64,000 nucleotides of DNA from Jiella avicenniae. GTDB taxonomy: Bacteria > Pseudomonadota > Alphaproteobacteria > Rhizobiales > Rhizobiaceae. Both the position numbers and the translations under genes were made by a program. Where the stretch lies: contig NZ_JAJUWU010000018.1 of NCBI RefSeq assembly GCF_021390325.1, positions 112,533 to 176,532 of the forward strand. Reading direction: 5' to 3'. The notes beneath the pieces are model-generated. The model was not told where the DNA came from. It did not search any database and saw only the letters and a list, made by a program, of their open reading frames with translations. Positions 35,312-44,702 of this stretch are shown piece by piece; the first letter of the stretch is position 1, and each line of letters begins with the position of its first letter.

Positions 35312-37249
35312 ATGAGCGCATTGTTCGACCAGTACGCCAGGAGCTACGAGCAGCGACGCGAGACCGTGATGTCGCTGTCGCAATATCTCGACGACTGCCG
35401 GACGGACCCGATCCTGTATGCCGGACCGCACGAGCGGCTTTTGGCAGCGATCGGCGAACCGGAGATGGTCGATACGTCGATGGATTCCCGGCTGGGCCGG
35501 ATCTTCCAGAACCGCACGATCCGGACCTACAAGGCGTTTCCGGACTTCTACGGCATGGAGGAGACGGTCGAACGGATCGTCGCCTTCCTGCGCCAGGCGG
35601 CGCAGGGCCTCGAGGAGCGCAAGCAGATCCTCTATCTGCTCGGACCGGTCGGCGGCGGCAAGTCGTCGCTGGCGGAGCGGATCAAGGCGCTGATCGAGAA
35701 CCAGCCGATCTACGTGCTGAAGGCCGGCGACGAACTCTCGCCGGTGTTCGAGAGCCCGCTCGCTTTGTTCGATCCCGAGACCATGGGCGAGATGCTGGAA
35801 ACCGAATACGGCATCCCGCGCCGACGGTTGTCCGGCCTGATGAGCCCCTGGTGCGTCAAGCGGCTCGACGAGTTCGGCGGCGACATCTCCAAGTTCAAGG
35901 TCGCCAAGCTGACGCCCTCGCGGCTGAAGCAGATCGGCGTCGCCAAGACCGAGCCCGGCGACGAGAACAACCAGGACATCTCCTCGCTCGTCGGCAAGGT
36001 CGACATCCGCAGGCTCGAGACCTTCGCCCAGAACGACCCGGACGCCTATTCCTATTCGGGCGGCCTCAACCGGGCGAATCAGGGCGTCCTCGAATTCGTC
36101 GAGATGTTCAAGGCGCCGATCAAGATGCTGCATCCGCTGCTGACGGCGACCCAGGAAGGCTCGTATGTCGGCTCGGAGAACATCGGCGCGATCCCCTTCA
36201 CCGGCATGATCATGGCCCACTCGAACGAATCGGAGTGGAAGAGCTTCAAGAACAACAAGAACAACGAGGCCTTCATCGACCGGATCTACGTGATCAAGGT
36301 GCCCTACTGCCTGCGCGTCGACGAGGAGACGCGGATCTACGAAAAGCTCGTCCAGGGCTCCGAGCTCGCCGAGGCGCCCTGCGCCCCGGACACGTTGGAG
36401 ATGCTGGCGCGCTTTGCCGTCCTCTCCCGGCTGAAGCCGCACGAGAACTCCTCGCTCTACGCCAAGATGCGCGTCTACAACGGCGAGAGCCTGCGCGAGG
36501 TCGATCCCAAGGCCCGCACCCTGCAGGAATACCGGGACGCCGCCGGCGTCGACGAGGGGATGAACGGCATCTCGACCCGCTTCGCCTTCAAGGCGCTGTC
36601 GGCGACCTTCAACCACGACACCGAGGAGGTGGCGGCCGATCCCGTCCATCTGATGTACGTGCTCGAACAGGCGGTGCGCCGCGAACAGTTTCCCGAGGAC
36701 GTCGAGAGCGACTATCTTGAGTTCGTCAAGGCGGAACTCGCGCCGCGCTATGCCGAGTTCATCGGCAACGAGATCCAGAAGGCCTATCTCGAGAGCTATC
36801 ACGACTACGGCCAGAACCTCTTCGACCGCTACGTCTCCTATGCCGACGCCTGGATCGAGGATCAGGACTACAAGGATCCCGACACCGGCCAGCTGCTCGA
36901 CCGCGATCTTCTGAACCAGGAGCTGACCAAGATCGAGAAGCCGGCGGGCATCGCCAATCCGAAGGACTTCCGCAACGAGGTGGTGAAGTTCTCGCTGCGC
37001 TCGCGGGCGGCCAATCGCGGCCACAATCCCTCCTGGACCAGCTACGAGAAGATCCGCGACGTCGTCGAGAAACGGATGTTCAGCCAGGTCGAGGATCTCC
37101 TGCCGGTCATCTCCTTCGGCTCGAAGAAAGATTCGGAGACCGAGAAGAAACACAACGAGTTCGTCGAGCGGATGGTCGAGCGCGGGTTTACGCCGAGGCA
37201 GGTGCGGCGTCTCGTCGAATGGTATATGCGTGTCAGGCAGGCGAGCTGA
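35312..37249 (+). CDS. prkA: PrkA-family serine protein kinase/AAA+ protein
   Basis: A 645-residue protein with an N-terminal AAA+ domain (Walker A GPVGGGKS at residues 111-118; IPFTGMIMAHSNESEWKSFKNNKNNEAFIDRIYVIKVPY later) and a C-terminal PrkA kinase-like domain. GGAGG at 35301-35305 supports the ATG at 35312, not the GTG just before it. It heads the conserved prkA-yeaH-spoVR operon. In enterobacteria this operon is induced by nitrogen limitation and stationary phase; the direct targets are poorly known and some family members act as proteases. Confidence 0.94.
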   Translation: MSALFDQYARSYEQRRETVMSLSQYLDDCRTDPILYAGPHERLLAAIGEPEMVDTSMDSRLGRIFQNRTIRTYKAFPDFYGMEETVERIVAFLRQAAQGLEERKQILYLLGPVGGGKSSLAERIKALIENQPIYVLKAGDELSPVFESPLALFDPETMGEMLETEYGIPRRRLSGLMSPWCVKRLDEFGGDISKFKVAKLTPSRLKQIGVAKTEPGDENNQDISSLVGKVDIRRLETFAQNDPDAYSYSGGLNRANQGVLEFVEMFKAPIKMLHPLLTATQEGSYVGSENIGAIPFTGMIMAHSNESEWKSFKNNKNNEAFIDRIYVIKVPYCLRVDEETRIYEKLVQGSELAEAPCAPDTLEMLARFAVLSRLKPHENSSLYAKMRVYNGESLREVDPKARTLQEYRDAAGVDEGMNGISTRFAFKALSATFNHDTEEVAADPVHLMYVLEQAVRREQFPEDVESDYLEFVKAELAPRYAEFIGNEIQKAYLESYHDYGQNLFDRYVSYADAWIEDQDYKDPDTGQLLDRDLLNQELTKIEKPAGIANPKDFRNEVVKFSLRSRAANRGHNPSWTSYEKIRDVVEKRMFSQVEDLLPVISFGSKKDSETEKKHNEFVERMVERGFTPRQVRRLVEWYMRVRQAS

Positions 37250-37280
37250 GCGTATCCCCACGCATTCCACGGGATAAACC

Positions 37281-38585
37281 ATGCACATCATCGACCGTCG
37301 TCCCGACCCCGGGGGCAAGAGCCTCGCCAACCGTCAGCGTTTCATGCGGCGGGCGAGGGCTCTGGTGAAGCAGGCGGTGCGCGAGGCTTCCGGCAGCCGC
37401 AAGATCCGCGAGATCGACGGCGGCGGCGCCGTCACGATCCCCGCCGACGGCGTCCACGAGCCGAGCTTTCATGCCGGGCGCGACGGCGGGATGCGCGACT
37501 ACGTCCTGCCCGGCAACAAGAAGTTCGTCTCCGGCGACCGGATCGAGCGCCCGAAACAGGGCGGCGGCTCCGGCTCGGAAGGCTCGGCCGACGGCGAAGG
37601 CGAGGACAATTTCCGCTTCGTCCTGTCGCGGGACGAGTTCCTCGACCTGTTCCTGGAAGATCTGGAACTGCCCAATCTCGCCAAGCGCCAGGTGATGGGC
37701 GACGCCATCGAGAAGCGTCATCCGGCGGGCTTCAAGACCTCCGGCCCGCCCTCCTCGCTGTCGGTCGGACGGACCCTGCGGCGCAGCCTGTCCCGGCGGA
37801 TCGCGCTGAAGCGGCCGAACCCGGCCGAGCTCGAGGCGATGCGCCGGGAGCTGGACGAGCTGGAGACGGCCGGCGGGGACGCGTCCCGCATCGCCGCCCT
37901 CAAGGCCGAGATCGAGCGGCAGGAACGGCGCGCCAAGGTGATCCCCTTCATCGACCCGGTCGATCTCAGATACCGGCGCATCGAGGTGACGCCCGAGCCG
38001 ATCGCGAGAGCCGCGATGTTCTGCCTGATGGACGTCTCGGCGTCGATGGACGAGCACATGAAGGACCTCGCCAAGCGGTTCTTCTCGCTGCTCTATCTGT
38101 TCCTCACCCGGCGCTACAAGCAGGTCGAGATCGTCTTCATCCGCCACACCCACGAGGCCAAGGAGGTCGACGAGGAGACCTTCTTCCACTCGCGCGAATC
38201 CGGCGGCACGGTGATCTCCTCGGCGCTGATCGAGATGGCGAGGATCGCCAAGGAGCGCTATCCGGCCGACCAGTGGAACATCTATGCCGCGCAGGCGTCC
38301 GACGGCGACAATCTGTCGTCGGACAACGCCCGCTCGCTGGCGATCCTGCGCGAGACCATCCTGCCGATGGCCCAGTACTACGCCTATCTGCAGGTCGGCC
38401 GCGGCGACTACGATCGCGAGGACGGCGTCTTCGCCCGCCAGGAGACGACGCTCTGGCGGGCCTATCAGGAGCTCATCCGCCCGAACCTGCCGATGGCGAT
38501 GCGCAAGGTCAACGACCGACGCGACATCTATCCCGTGTTCCGCGAACTCTTCGAACGCCGCGACGAGGCGGCGGAGGCACGCTGA
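37281..38585 (+). CDS. YeaH/YhbH-family protein (DUF444, VWA-like)
   Basis: A 434-residue DUF444 protein. The start HIIDRRPDPGGKSLANRQRF is characteristic. A charged linker lies in the middle, and the C-terminal half has a von Willebrand A-like metal-site motif, LMDVSASMDEHMKDLAKRFF (about residues 251-270), then GGTVISSALIEM. The middle gene of the prkA triad, 31 bases after prkA. It overlaps spoVR by one base (TGATG). Role unknown; co-conservation shows it works with PrkA and SpoVR. Confidence 0.92.
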   Translation: MHIIDRRPDPGGKSLANRQRFMRRARALVKQAVREASGSRKIREIDGGGAVTIPADGVHEPSFHAGRDGGMRDYVLPGNKKFVSGDRIERPKQGGGSGSEGSADGEGEDNFRFVLSRDEFLDLFLEDLELPNLAKRQVMGDAIEKRHPAGFKTSGPPSSLSVGRTLRRSLSRRIALKRPNPAELEAMRRELDELETAGGDASRIAALKAEIERQERRAKVIPFIDPVDLRYRRIEVTPEPIARAAMFCLMDVSASMDEHMKDLAKRFFSLLYLFLTRRYKQVEIVFIRHTHEAKEVDEETFFHSRESGGTVISSALIEMARIAKERYPADQWNIYAAQASDGDNLSSDNARSLAILRETILPMAQYYAYLQVGRGDYDREDGVFARQETTLWRAYQELIRPNLPMAMRKVNDRRDIYPVFRELFERRDEAAEAR

Positions 38586-40159
38586 TGGCAAGAGCCCGGA
38601 AGACCACGCCGATCGCGGCTCCAGCCGCCCCGATGACGGGCGAGCCCCTCTTCACCGGCCGGGACTGGGATTTCGGCCTGCTCGACCGCGTCTACGGCGC
38701 AATCCAGGAGATCGCCGAGAGCGAGTTGAAGCTCGACATCTATCCCAACCAGATCGAGGTGATCACCTCCGAGCAGATGCTCGACGCCTATGCCTCCACC
38801 GGCATGCCGCTGTTCTACAAGCACTGGTCCTTCGGCAAGCACTTCGTGCGCAACGAGACGCTCTACCGCAAGGGCTGGCAGGGCCTCGCCTACGAGATCG
38901 TCATCAACTCCTCGCCTTGCATCGTCTACATCATGGAGGAGAACTCCGCGACGATGCAGACCCTGGTGCTGGCGCATGCCGCCTTCGGCCACAACCACTT
39001 CTTCAAGAACAACTACTGCTTCAAGCAGTGGACCGACGCGACCAGCATTCTCGACTATCTGGCCTTCGCCAAGAAATTCGTCGCCTCCTGCGAGGATCGC
39101 TACGGCCAGGAGAACGTCGAGCAGATCCTCGACGCCGCCCATGCCCTGATGAGCCACGGCGTCCACCGCTATCCCGGCAAGCACGCCCTCGACCTCAGAT
39201 CCGAGCAGCGCCGGCAGGAGGAACGCCAGGCCTTCGCCGAGCAGCATTTCTCCGACCTGTGGCGCACCCTGCCGAAGACCGCCAGCCGCAAGAAGCGGGA
39301 CGGCGAGGACGAGCGGCGGCGCCAGATGCTCGGACTGCCCGAGGAGAACATCCTCTACTTCCTGGAAAAGAACGCCCCGCGGCTCGCCGGCTGGCAGCGC
39401 GAGCTGATCCGCATCGTCCGCCAGATCGCCCAGTATTTCTATCCCCAGCGCCAGACCAAGGTGATGAACGAGGGCTGCGCCACCTTCACCCACTACCGGC
39501 TGATGTCGCGGCTGCACGAACGCGGGAAGATCACCGACGGGTCGTTCCTAGAATTCCTCCACTCCCATACGAGCGTCGTGTTCCAGCCGGAATACGACGA
39601 TCAGCGCTATTCCGGCATCAACCCCTATGCGCTCGGCTTCGCCATGATGGAGGACATCGAGCGCATCGCGCTGAACCCGACGCCGGAGGACCGCGCCTTC
39701 TTTCCCGATTTCGCCGGCTGCGGCGACGGCTACGGCGTGTTGCGCGACGCCTGGGCGAACTATCGCGACGAAAGCTTCATCCTGCAGTTCCTCAGCCCCG
39801 CCGTCATCCGCAAGCAGAAGCTCTTCCGACTGGTCGACGATTCGGAGGACCCGGAGATCGTCGTCGCGTCGATCCACGACGAGCGCGGCTACAAGGCGGT
39901 GCGCCAGTCCCTCTCCAGGCAGTTCGACGTCGGGCGGCAGGATCCGGACATCCAGGTCGCCGACGTCGACCTCGCCGGCGACCGCAAGCTGATCCTCCAC
40001 CACAACGTCGTCGACGGCATCACCCTCGACGGCAAGGACGCCGCCAAGGTCCTCCACCACCTCGCCAATCTCTGGGGCTACGACGTCAAGCTCCTGGAGA
40101 TCGAAGAGGGCGAGACGATCGCCGCCCACGACGGCTCGCCGTCGCGGGCGTTCCGGTAG
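38585..40159 (+). CDS. SpoVR family protein (YcgB-like)
   Basis: A 524-residue SpoVR-family protein. It contains LDIYPNQIEVITSEQMLDAY, YKHWSFGKHFVRNE, NEGCATFTHYRLMSRLHERG and FLHSHTSVVFQPEYDDQRYSGINPYALGF, all family marks. The Bacillus homologue is needed for spore cortex, but the protein is common in non-spore-forming Gram-negatives beside prkA and yeaH. The ATG at 38585 overlaps the yeaH stop. Only 13 bases separate its stop from the converging HEPN gene. Confidence 0.93.
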   Translation: MARARKTTPIAAPAAPMTGEPLFTGRDWDFGLLDRVYGAIQEIAESELKLDIYPNQIEVITSEQMLDAYASTGMPLFYKHWSFGKHFVRNETLYRKGWQGLAYEIVINSSPCIVYIMEENSATMQTLVLAHAAFGHNHFFKNNYCFKQWTDATSILDYLAFAKKFVASCEDRYGQENVEQILDAAHALMSHGVHRYPGKHALDLRSEQRRQEERQAFAEQHFSDLWRTLPKTASRKKRDGEDERRRQMLGLPEENILYFLEKNAPRLAGWQRELIRIVRQIAQYFYPQRQTKVMNEGCATFTHYRLMSRLHERGKITDGSFLEFLHSHTSVVFQPEYDDQRYSGINPYALGFAMMEDIERIALNPTPEDRAFFPDFAGCGDGYGVLRDAWANYRDESFILQFLSPAVIRKQKLFRLVDDSEDPEIVVASIHDERGYKAVRQSLSRQFDVGRQDPDIQVADVDLAGDRKLILHHNVVDGITLDGKDAAKVLHHLANLWGYDVKLLEIEEGETIAAHDGSPSRAFR

Positions 40160-40172
40160 CTCGCGTTCGAAC

Positions 40173-40799
40173 CTATAGCGGCGGATTGTCTGACGCGATC
40201 CGCCCGGCAAGGTCGACGATCGTCGACACGTCCTCGTCGTCGATCGGCACGTCGAGCTGACCATGCGCCAGCGCATTCCGCTTGCGGGAGAGGTCCAGCA
40301 GCTGACGGTGTGCGTCCTGGCCAATCTCCCCGGCGTCGAGGAGAGCCAGCAACGACGCCGAAATCGGTCCCCTCGCCTCGGTCGGGAACCTGCGTTTCAG
40401 GGTTGCCTGGAACGCTGCCCATGCGAGAAGAAAGGCGGCTCGCGGATTTTGCGCCGAAAGCTGGGTCGCAGAGAGGAGAGTGCTCTCGATCCACTCGGTC
40501 GCGACCGCTTCGACGACCGGCGACTCGGAGGCGGCATAGAGAACTTCGAGACGCCAGTCGTTGCGCCCTTTGAGGAGTTCCTGGAGCTTGGCGAGCTTAT
40601 AGTCCGTCACTTCGCTGCCCGGGCGCTGGACCTCGATCAGCAGCGAGGGATCGCGTCCCACCGCGATCGCATCGGGGCGAAATCCGCCGAAGAACGCCGG
40701 CACCTGCGACTCGGCCGGTTCCCGGATCAATGTGTAGCCGCGCGCTTTCCACCGCGGCTCCATCGCGTCGAGAACACTCCGCTCGGTCAATGCCAACAT
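40173..40799 (-). CDS. Two-domain protein: PD-(D/E)xK-like N-terminus and HEPN C-terminus
   Basis: A 208-residue protein I cannot assign to a named family. The N-terminal half (1-90) has RPDAIAVGRDPSLLIEVQRPG (residues 41-61), a PD...ExQ pattern like restriction-type nuclease folds with Gln replacing the usual Lys. The C-terminal half is helical and carries SRKRNALAHGQLD, with Arg174 and His179 forming the Rx4H motif of HEPN RNases. The ATG overlaps the stop of the RusA-like gene (ATGA), showing strict coupling. A nuclease, toxin or RNA-processing role is possible but unproven. Confidence 0.65.
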   Translation of the reverse strand: MLALTERSVLDAMEPRWKARGYTLIREPAESQVPAFFGGFRPDAIAVGRDPSLLIEVQRPGSEVTDYKLAKLQELLKGRNDWRLEVLYAASESPVVEAVATEWIESTLLSATQLSAQNPRAAFLLAWAAFQATLKRRFPTEARGPISASLLALLDAGEIGQDAHRQLLDLSRKRNALAHGQLDVPIDDEDVSTIVDLAGRIASDNPPL

Positions 40800-41266
40800 C
40801 ACCGCAGCTCCTCATGAAGATCGTCGGTAATCCTCAGATAGACCACCGGCTCTCGCGAATTCATCGCCTCGGCAAGATCTCTGCTCAGGGCTGAAAACAG
40901 GAAGATGGCGCCGGGTTCGAATTTCTGCACGACGATCCGGTGTATCTGCCTGTCCTCCAAATACACAACTCGCGTCATCGCATCGAGTATGTGCTTCACG
41001 CGGTTGTCGATGTCTCCCGGAAGAACCGTTGCCGGAAAAATATAGATGGTCACCGCGAGTGGTTGAAGCAAAAGCCAGGCATCGGGCGGAATGACGGCAC
41101 GGACCGCCTCACGAACGCGTTCCTGCCACTCATCGCGCGATCGCGCCGACCCCTGGAGGCTCGTCGGCGTTCCCTGAACGAGAAACTCCAAAGGGAGCAA
41201 AGGGTCGAGGGACAAGATGAGCTTTCTCGGCTTTGAGACGCGCCGAGACGACCGGACCGGTTTCAT
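40799..41266 (-). CDS. RusA-like endonuclease
   Basis: A 155-residue protein whose core LPGDIDNRVKHILDAM matches the RusA Holliday-junction resolvase pattern: Asp85, Asp87, Asn88 and Lys91, then Asp105 in VYLEDRQIHRIVVQK. RusA enzymes resolve four-way DNA junctions and are mostly found in phages and prophages. No phage genes surround this one. It is the first gene of a two-gene operon with the HEPN protein. The ATG at 41266 is the first good start; the frame upstream is not protein-like. Confidence 0.75.
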   Translation of the reverse strand: MKPVRSSRRVSKPRKLILSLDPLLPLEFLVQGTPTSLQGSARSRDEWQERVREAVRAVIPPDAWLLLQPLAVTIYIFPATVLPGDIDNRVKHILDAMTRVVYLEDRQIHRIVVQKFEPGAIFLFSALSRDLAEAMNSREPVVYLRITDDLHEELR

Positions 41267-41527
41267 TCCGGCAAAACATTCCTTTCGCGTGTATCGCCCT
41301 CTCGTCAGGACACCGCCGCGAAATCCTGCCTTCACCTTGGAAGGCGAACAGGTTATGAGCCGGTGAAGGGCCATCTGGCGCGGGGCGGCCGGGACGTTCG
41401 CCTCACCTCGACCGACTCGGCAGGGGCCGGCTGGGCAAGGGCGATGGGCGAATCTGGATCCCCGACCTCGTGGGGCGTTCCTGCGAGTGGAAATCGTTGC
41501 CCGCGTGAGAATGAAGGAGCGGATTGG

Positions 41528-42535
41528 ATGACGATCGGTTTGAAGCAGACGGTGGTTCTGTTCGGCGGGTCCGGCTTTCTCGGGCGCTACGTCGCGCGGG
41601 CGCTCTGCCGGCGCGGGCACAGGGTGCGCGTCGCCTGCCGACGGCCGGATCTCGCCTATCATCTGCAGATCGCCGGCAACATGGGGCAGATCCTGCCGAT
41701 CCAGGCCAATCTGCGCTATCGCTGGTCGGTCGACCGGGCGGTCGAAAATGCCGACCATGTCGTCAATCTCGTCGGCATTCTGGCCGAGAGCGGCCGGCAG
41801 AGCTTCGACGCGGTGCAGAATTCCGGCGCAAGGGCCGTGGCGGAAGCCGCCAGCAGCGTCGGCGCCGGCATGACGCAGATCTCGGCGATCGGTGCCGATG
41901 CCGGGTCGAAGTCGCGCTACGCCCGCTCCAAGGCCGCCGGCGAGGCGGCGGTATTCGAGGCGATCCCGCAGGCGACGATCCTTCGCCCCTCCATCGTCTT
42001 CGGCGCCGAGGACCACTTCTTCAACCGCTTCGCCGGCATGTCGCGGTTTTCGCCGTTCCTGCCGCTGATCGGCGGAGGCAAGACGCGCTACCAGCCGGTC
42101 TTCGTCGGCGACGTAGCCGAGGCGGTGGCCGACAGCGTCGAGGGCAAGGTGGCGAACGGCCGGATCTACGAACTCGGCGGCCCCGAGGTGCTGACCTTCA
42201 GGGAGATGATGGAGGAGATGCTGCGGGTCGTCGGCCGCAAGCGCCGCTTCGTCAACGTCCCCTTCGGCGCCGCCTCGACCATGGCCAGGCTGATGCGCTT
42301 CCTGCCGGGGGCGCCGCTCACCGAGGACCAGGTCGAACTGCTGAAGCACGACAACGTCGTCTCCGAGGAGGCCAAGGCCGAAGGCCGGACGCTCGACGCC
42401 TTCGAGCGGATGCCGCGCTCGCTCGACGCCATCCTGCCGACCTATCTCATCCGCTTCCGCCCGCAGGGCCAGTTCACCAAGCCGCAGCCCCAGGCCGGCG
42501 GTCTCGATCCCGAGAACCAGGACGGCCTTGCCTGA
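41528..42535 (+). CDS. NAD(P)-binding NDUFA9-like protein (atypical SDR)
   Basis: A 335-residue extended/atypical short-chain dehydrogenase. The Rossmann motif GGSGFLGRYVARALCRRG starts at residue 13. It continues VDRAVENADHVVNLVGILAE and SRYARSKAAGEAAV, matching bacterial homologues of the mitochondrial complex I accessory subunit NDUFA9. AAGGAG at 41515-41520 sets the ATG at 41528. Bacterial roles are unclear; NAD(P)H binding is secure. It commonly sits beside uppP in Rhizobiales, as here, with a TauE/SafE gene between. Confidence 0.88.
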   Translation: MTIGLKQTVVLFGGSGFLGRYVARALCRRGHRVRVACRRPDLAYHLQIAGNMGQILPIQANLRYRWSVDRAVENADHVVNLVGILAESGRQSFDAVQNSGARAVAEAASSVGAGMTQISAIGADAGSKSRYARSKAAGEAAVFEAIPQATILRPSIVFGAEDHFFNRFAGMSRFSPFLPLIGGGKTRYQPVFVGDVAEAVADSVEGKVANGRIYELGGPEVLTFREMMEEMLRVVGRKRRFVNVPFGAASTMARLMRFLPGAPLTEDQVELLKHDNVVSEEAKAEGRTLDAFERMPRSLDAILPTYLIRFRPQGQFTKPQPQAGGLDPENQDGLA

Positions 42536-42575
42536 CCGGGTCCGGGTCCGGGCGTGATCGGACCATGAGCGGGCG

Positions 42576-43334
42576 ATGACGGCGGCGCTGCTTCCCGACG
42601 GGCTGTCGCCCGCCGGCGCCACCTTTCTCGTCGTCGTCAGCTTCTTCACCTCGGCCCTGACGGCCGCCTTCGCGCTCGGCGGCGGCGTGACGCTGCTTGC
42701 GATCCTGAGCCTGTTCCTGCCGGTCCAGGTGCTCGTCCCGGTTCACGGCGTCGTCCAGTTCGCCTCGAATTTCGGCCGTGTGTTGGTCCAGCGCCGAGCC
42801 GTCCGGTGGTGGGTGATCGGGCCGTTCTTCGTCGGGGCGGCCATCGGCGCCGCGATCGGCGCCCGTTTCGTCGTCGCACTGCCCGAGGCGGTGCTCGATC
42901 TGACGCTCGGCGCCTTCCTCCTGATCGTCACCTTCGCCAGGCTGCCGAAACTCGCGGCGATCGGCCCGTTCGGTCTTGCCCTGACGGGCCTTGCGACGAC
43001 GTTCCTGTCGATGTTCGTCGGCGCCACCGGGCCGATCAACGTCGCGATGTTTTCCAAGATCTTCGCGGACCGGCGGTCGCTCGTCGCGACGCTCGCCGCG
43101 ATCACCGCCATCCAGCATGCCCTGAAGGTCGTCGCCTTCTTCGCGCTCGGCGTCGCCCTGTCGCGCTATGCCGGGCTGATCGGTCTCCTCGCCGCCTCGG
43201 GCTTTGCCGGCACGCTGGCGGGAACACATCTCCTGAAGCGCCTCGACGAGCGGATCTTCCGCCTCGTCCTGACGGTCATTCTCACGGTTCTCGCGGCCGA
43301 TCTGATCCGCCGCGGGATCACTGGGCTCTGGTGA
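42576..43334 (+). CDS. TauE/SafE-family permease
   Basis: A 252-residue membrane protein with about eight hydrophobic segments. Family features are the repeated half-domains: [30 protein letters not shown] in the first and [12 protein letters not shown] in the second. Members export sulfite, sulfoacetate or other organosulfur anions. There is no sulfur gene nearby, so the substrate is unknown. Its last 17 bases overlap the 3' end of uppP on the opposite strand. Confidence 0.85.
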   Translation: MTAALLPDGLSPAGATFLVVVSFFTSALTAAFALGGGVTLLAILSLFLPVQVLVPVHGVVQFASNFGRVLVQRRAVRWWVIGPFFVGAAIGAAIGARFVVALPEAVLDLTLGAFLLIVTFARLPKLAAIGPFGLALTGLATTFLSMFVGATGPINVAMFSKIFADRRSLVATLAAITAIQHALKVVAFFALGVALSRYAGLIGLLAASGFAGTLAGTHLLKRLDERIFRLVLTVILTVLAADLIRRGITGLW

Positions 43335-44262
43335 CGCGGTCGCTCTTGCCGGTCGCCGCATGGTCGGCGGGCACGCCGCCCTCCGCCCCGATCACGTCCT
43401 CGACGCTGAGCGAGCCGTCCAGCTGGACCGGGGCGGGCTTTCCCGCATCGGCCGCCGGCGCGACGGTGAGGAGCAGCACCATGCCGAGCGTCCCCACGGC
43501 GATGCGCCACCAGGCGAAGGGCGCAAAACCGTGGCGGGAGACGAAGTCGAGCAGCGAGCGGACGACGAACAGTGCCGAGACGAAGGCGAGGACGAAGCCG
43601 AGCGCGATCAGGCCGGCGTCGTCCATCGACAGGACGTCCCGGTTCTTGAAGACGTCGTAGGCGACGGCGCCGGCCATGGTCGGCATCGCAAGGAAGAAGG
43701 AGAACTCGGCGGCCGAGCGCTTGTCGGTGCCCATCAAGAGGGACCCGGCGATGGTGGCGCCCGAGCGCGACGTGCCGGGGATCATGGCGAGGCACTGGAA
43801 GACGCCGATGGCCAGGCACAGCGACAGCGGATAGTCCATCACGTCGTCGTAGCGCACGCGGCGCGGCAGCTTGTCGATGACGAGCAGCAGGATTCCGCCG
43901 ACGACGAGGGCGATGCAGATCACCATCGGCGTCTCGAACAAGACGCGCTTGATGAAGTCGTGGGCGATGACGCCGACGACGGCCGCCGGCAGGAAGGCGA
44001 TCAGGATGCCGATGACGAAATGCCGGCTGCGAGGGCTGGTCGGCAGCGTGACGAAGAGCTGCCAGAGCTTGGCGAAATAGACGAGCAGGATGGCGAGGAT
44101 CGCCCCCAGCTGGATGACGATCTCGAAGGTGCGCGCGGTCGAATGGAAGCCGAGGAAATGGCCGAGCAGAAGGATGTGCCCGGTGGACGAGACCGGGATG
44201 AACTCGGTCAGGCCCTCGACGATGCCGAGGATCGCCGCGTCGACATAGGCTCCAAGATCCAA
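43318..44262 (-). CDS. uppP: Undecaprenyl-diphosphatase
   Basis: A 314-residue inner-membrane phosphatase that recycles the lipid carrier of peptidoglycan synthesis. Active-site motifs are [14 protein letters not shown] (residues 16-29) and [28 protein letters not shown]. It begins with TTG at 44262; GAGGGA eight bases upstream supports this and no in-frame ATG lies upstream. At 314 residues it is about 45 longer than typical, owing to a polar C-terminal tail ([17 protein letters not shown] onwards). Confidence 0.92.
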   Translation of the reverse strand: MDLGAYVDAAILGIVEGLTEFIPVSSTGHILLLGHFLGFHSTARTFEIVIQLGAILAILLVYFAKLWQLFVTLPTSPRSRHFVIGILIAFLPAAVVGVIAHDFIKRVLFETPMVICIALVVGGILLLVIDKLPRRVRYDDVMDYPLSLCLAIGVFQCLAMIPGTSRSGATIAGSLLMGTDKRSAAEFSFFLAMPTMAGAVAYDVFKNRDVLSMDDAGLIALGFVLAFVSALFVVRSLLDFVSRHGFAPFAWWRIAVGTLGMVLLLTVAPAADAGKPAPVQLDGSLSVEDVIGAEGGVPADHAATGKSDRVTRAQ

Positions 44263-44702
44263 GTCCGATCTCCCTCACATCAACGGCCGAGGACGCCTTC
44301 GGCGTCCACCCGGCAAACACCCGCCATCCGGCGGCAGGGGCGCCCGGCCGGCCGGCTCTCGATCCGGCGCCGTTCGGCACCATGCGTCTGGCCGAATTGC
44401 GGCGCGCCGCAAAGAGCCTGCCCGCTCAAACGCTCGCTCTTTGAGCCTCGAGTCTGGCGCCGGGCTGACCTGCCGGCGGCCCGAGGGGGAACCAAGCCTT
44501 CGCACCGCGCATTCGACAGCCAGCCACCCAGGGAGCGTCCGCTGCCGCGCATTTTTCAAAACCCCGGCCTTTCCAATCTGTTGACGATTTTGTGCGATGT
44601 TTGCGCCAAGGCCCCGGCTGCGACTCTTGCGGGTTACGGCGCGGACACCATCATGTGTCCGATGCTCATCCCTCAGCAGCCCAGAATCCGATCCCAGGCG
44701 AA
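44263..44702. other. Intergenic region between divergent uppP and GST genes
   Basis: No gene in 440 bases. A TTGACG at 44581 could be a -35 element for the GST gene, but no good -10 follows at the right spacing. Several overlapping ORFs are arginine- and proline-rich shadows. Confidence 0.35.
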
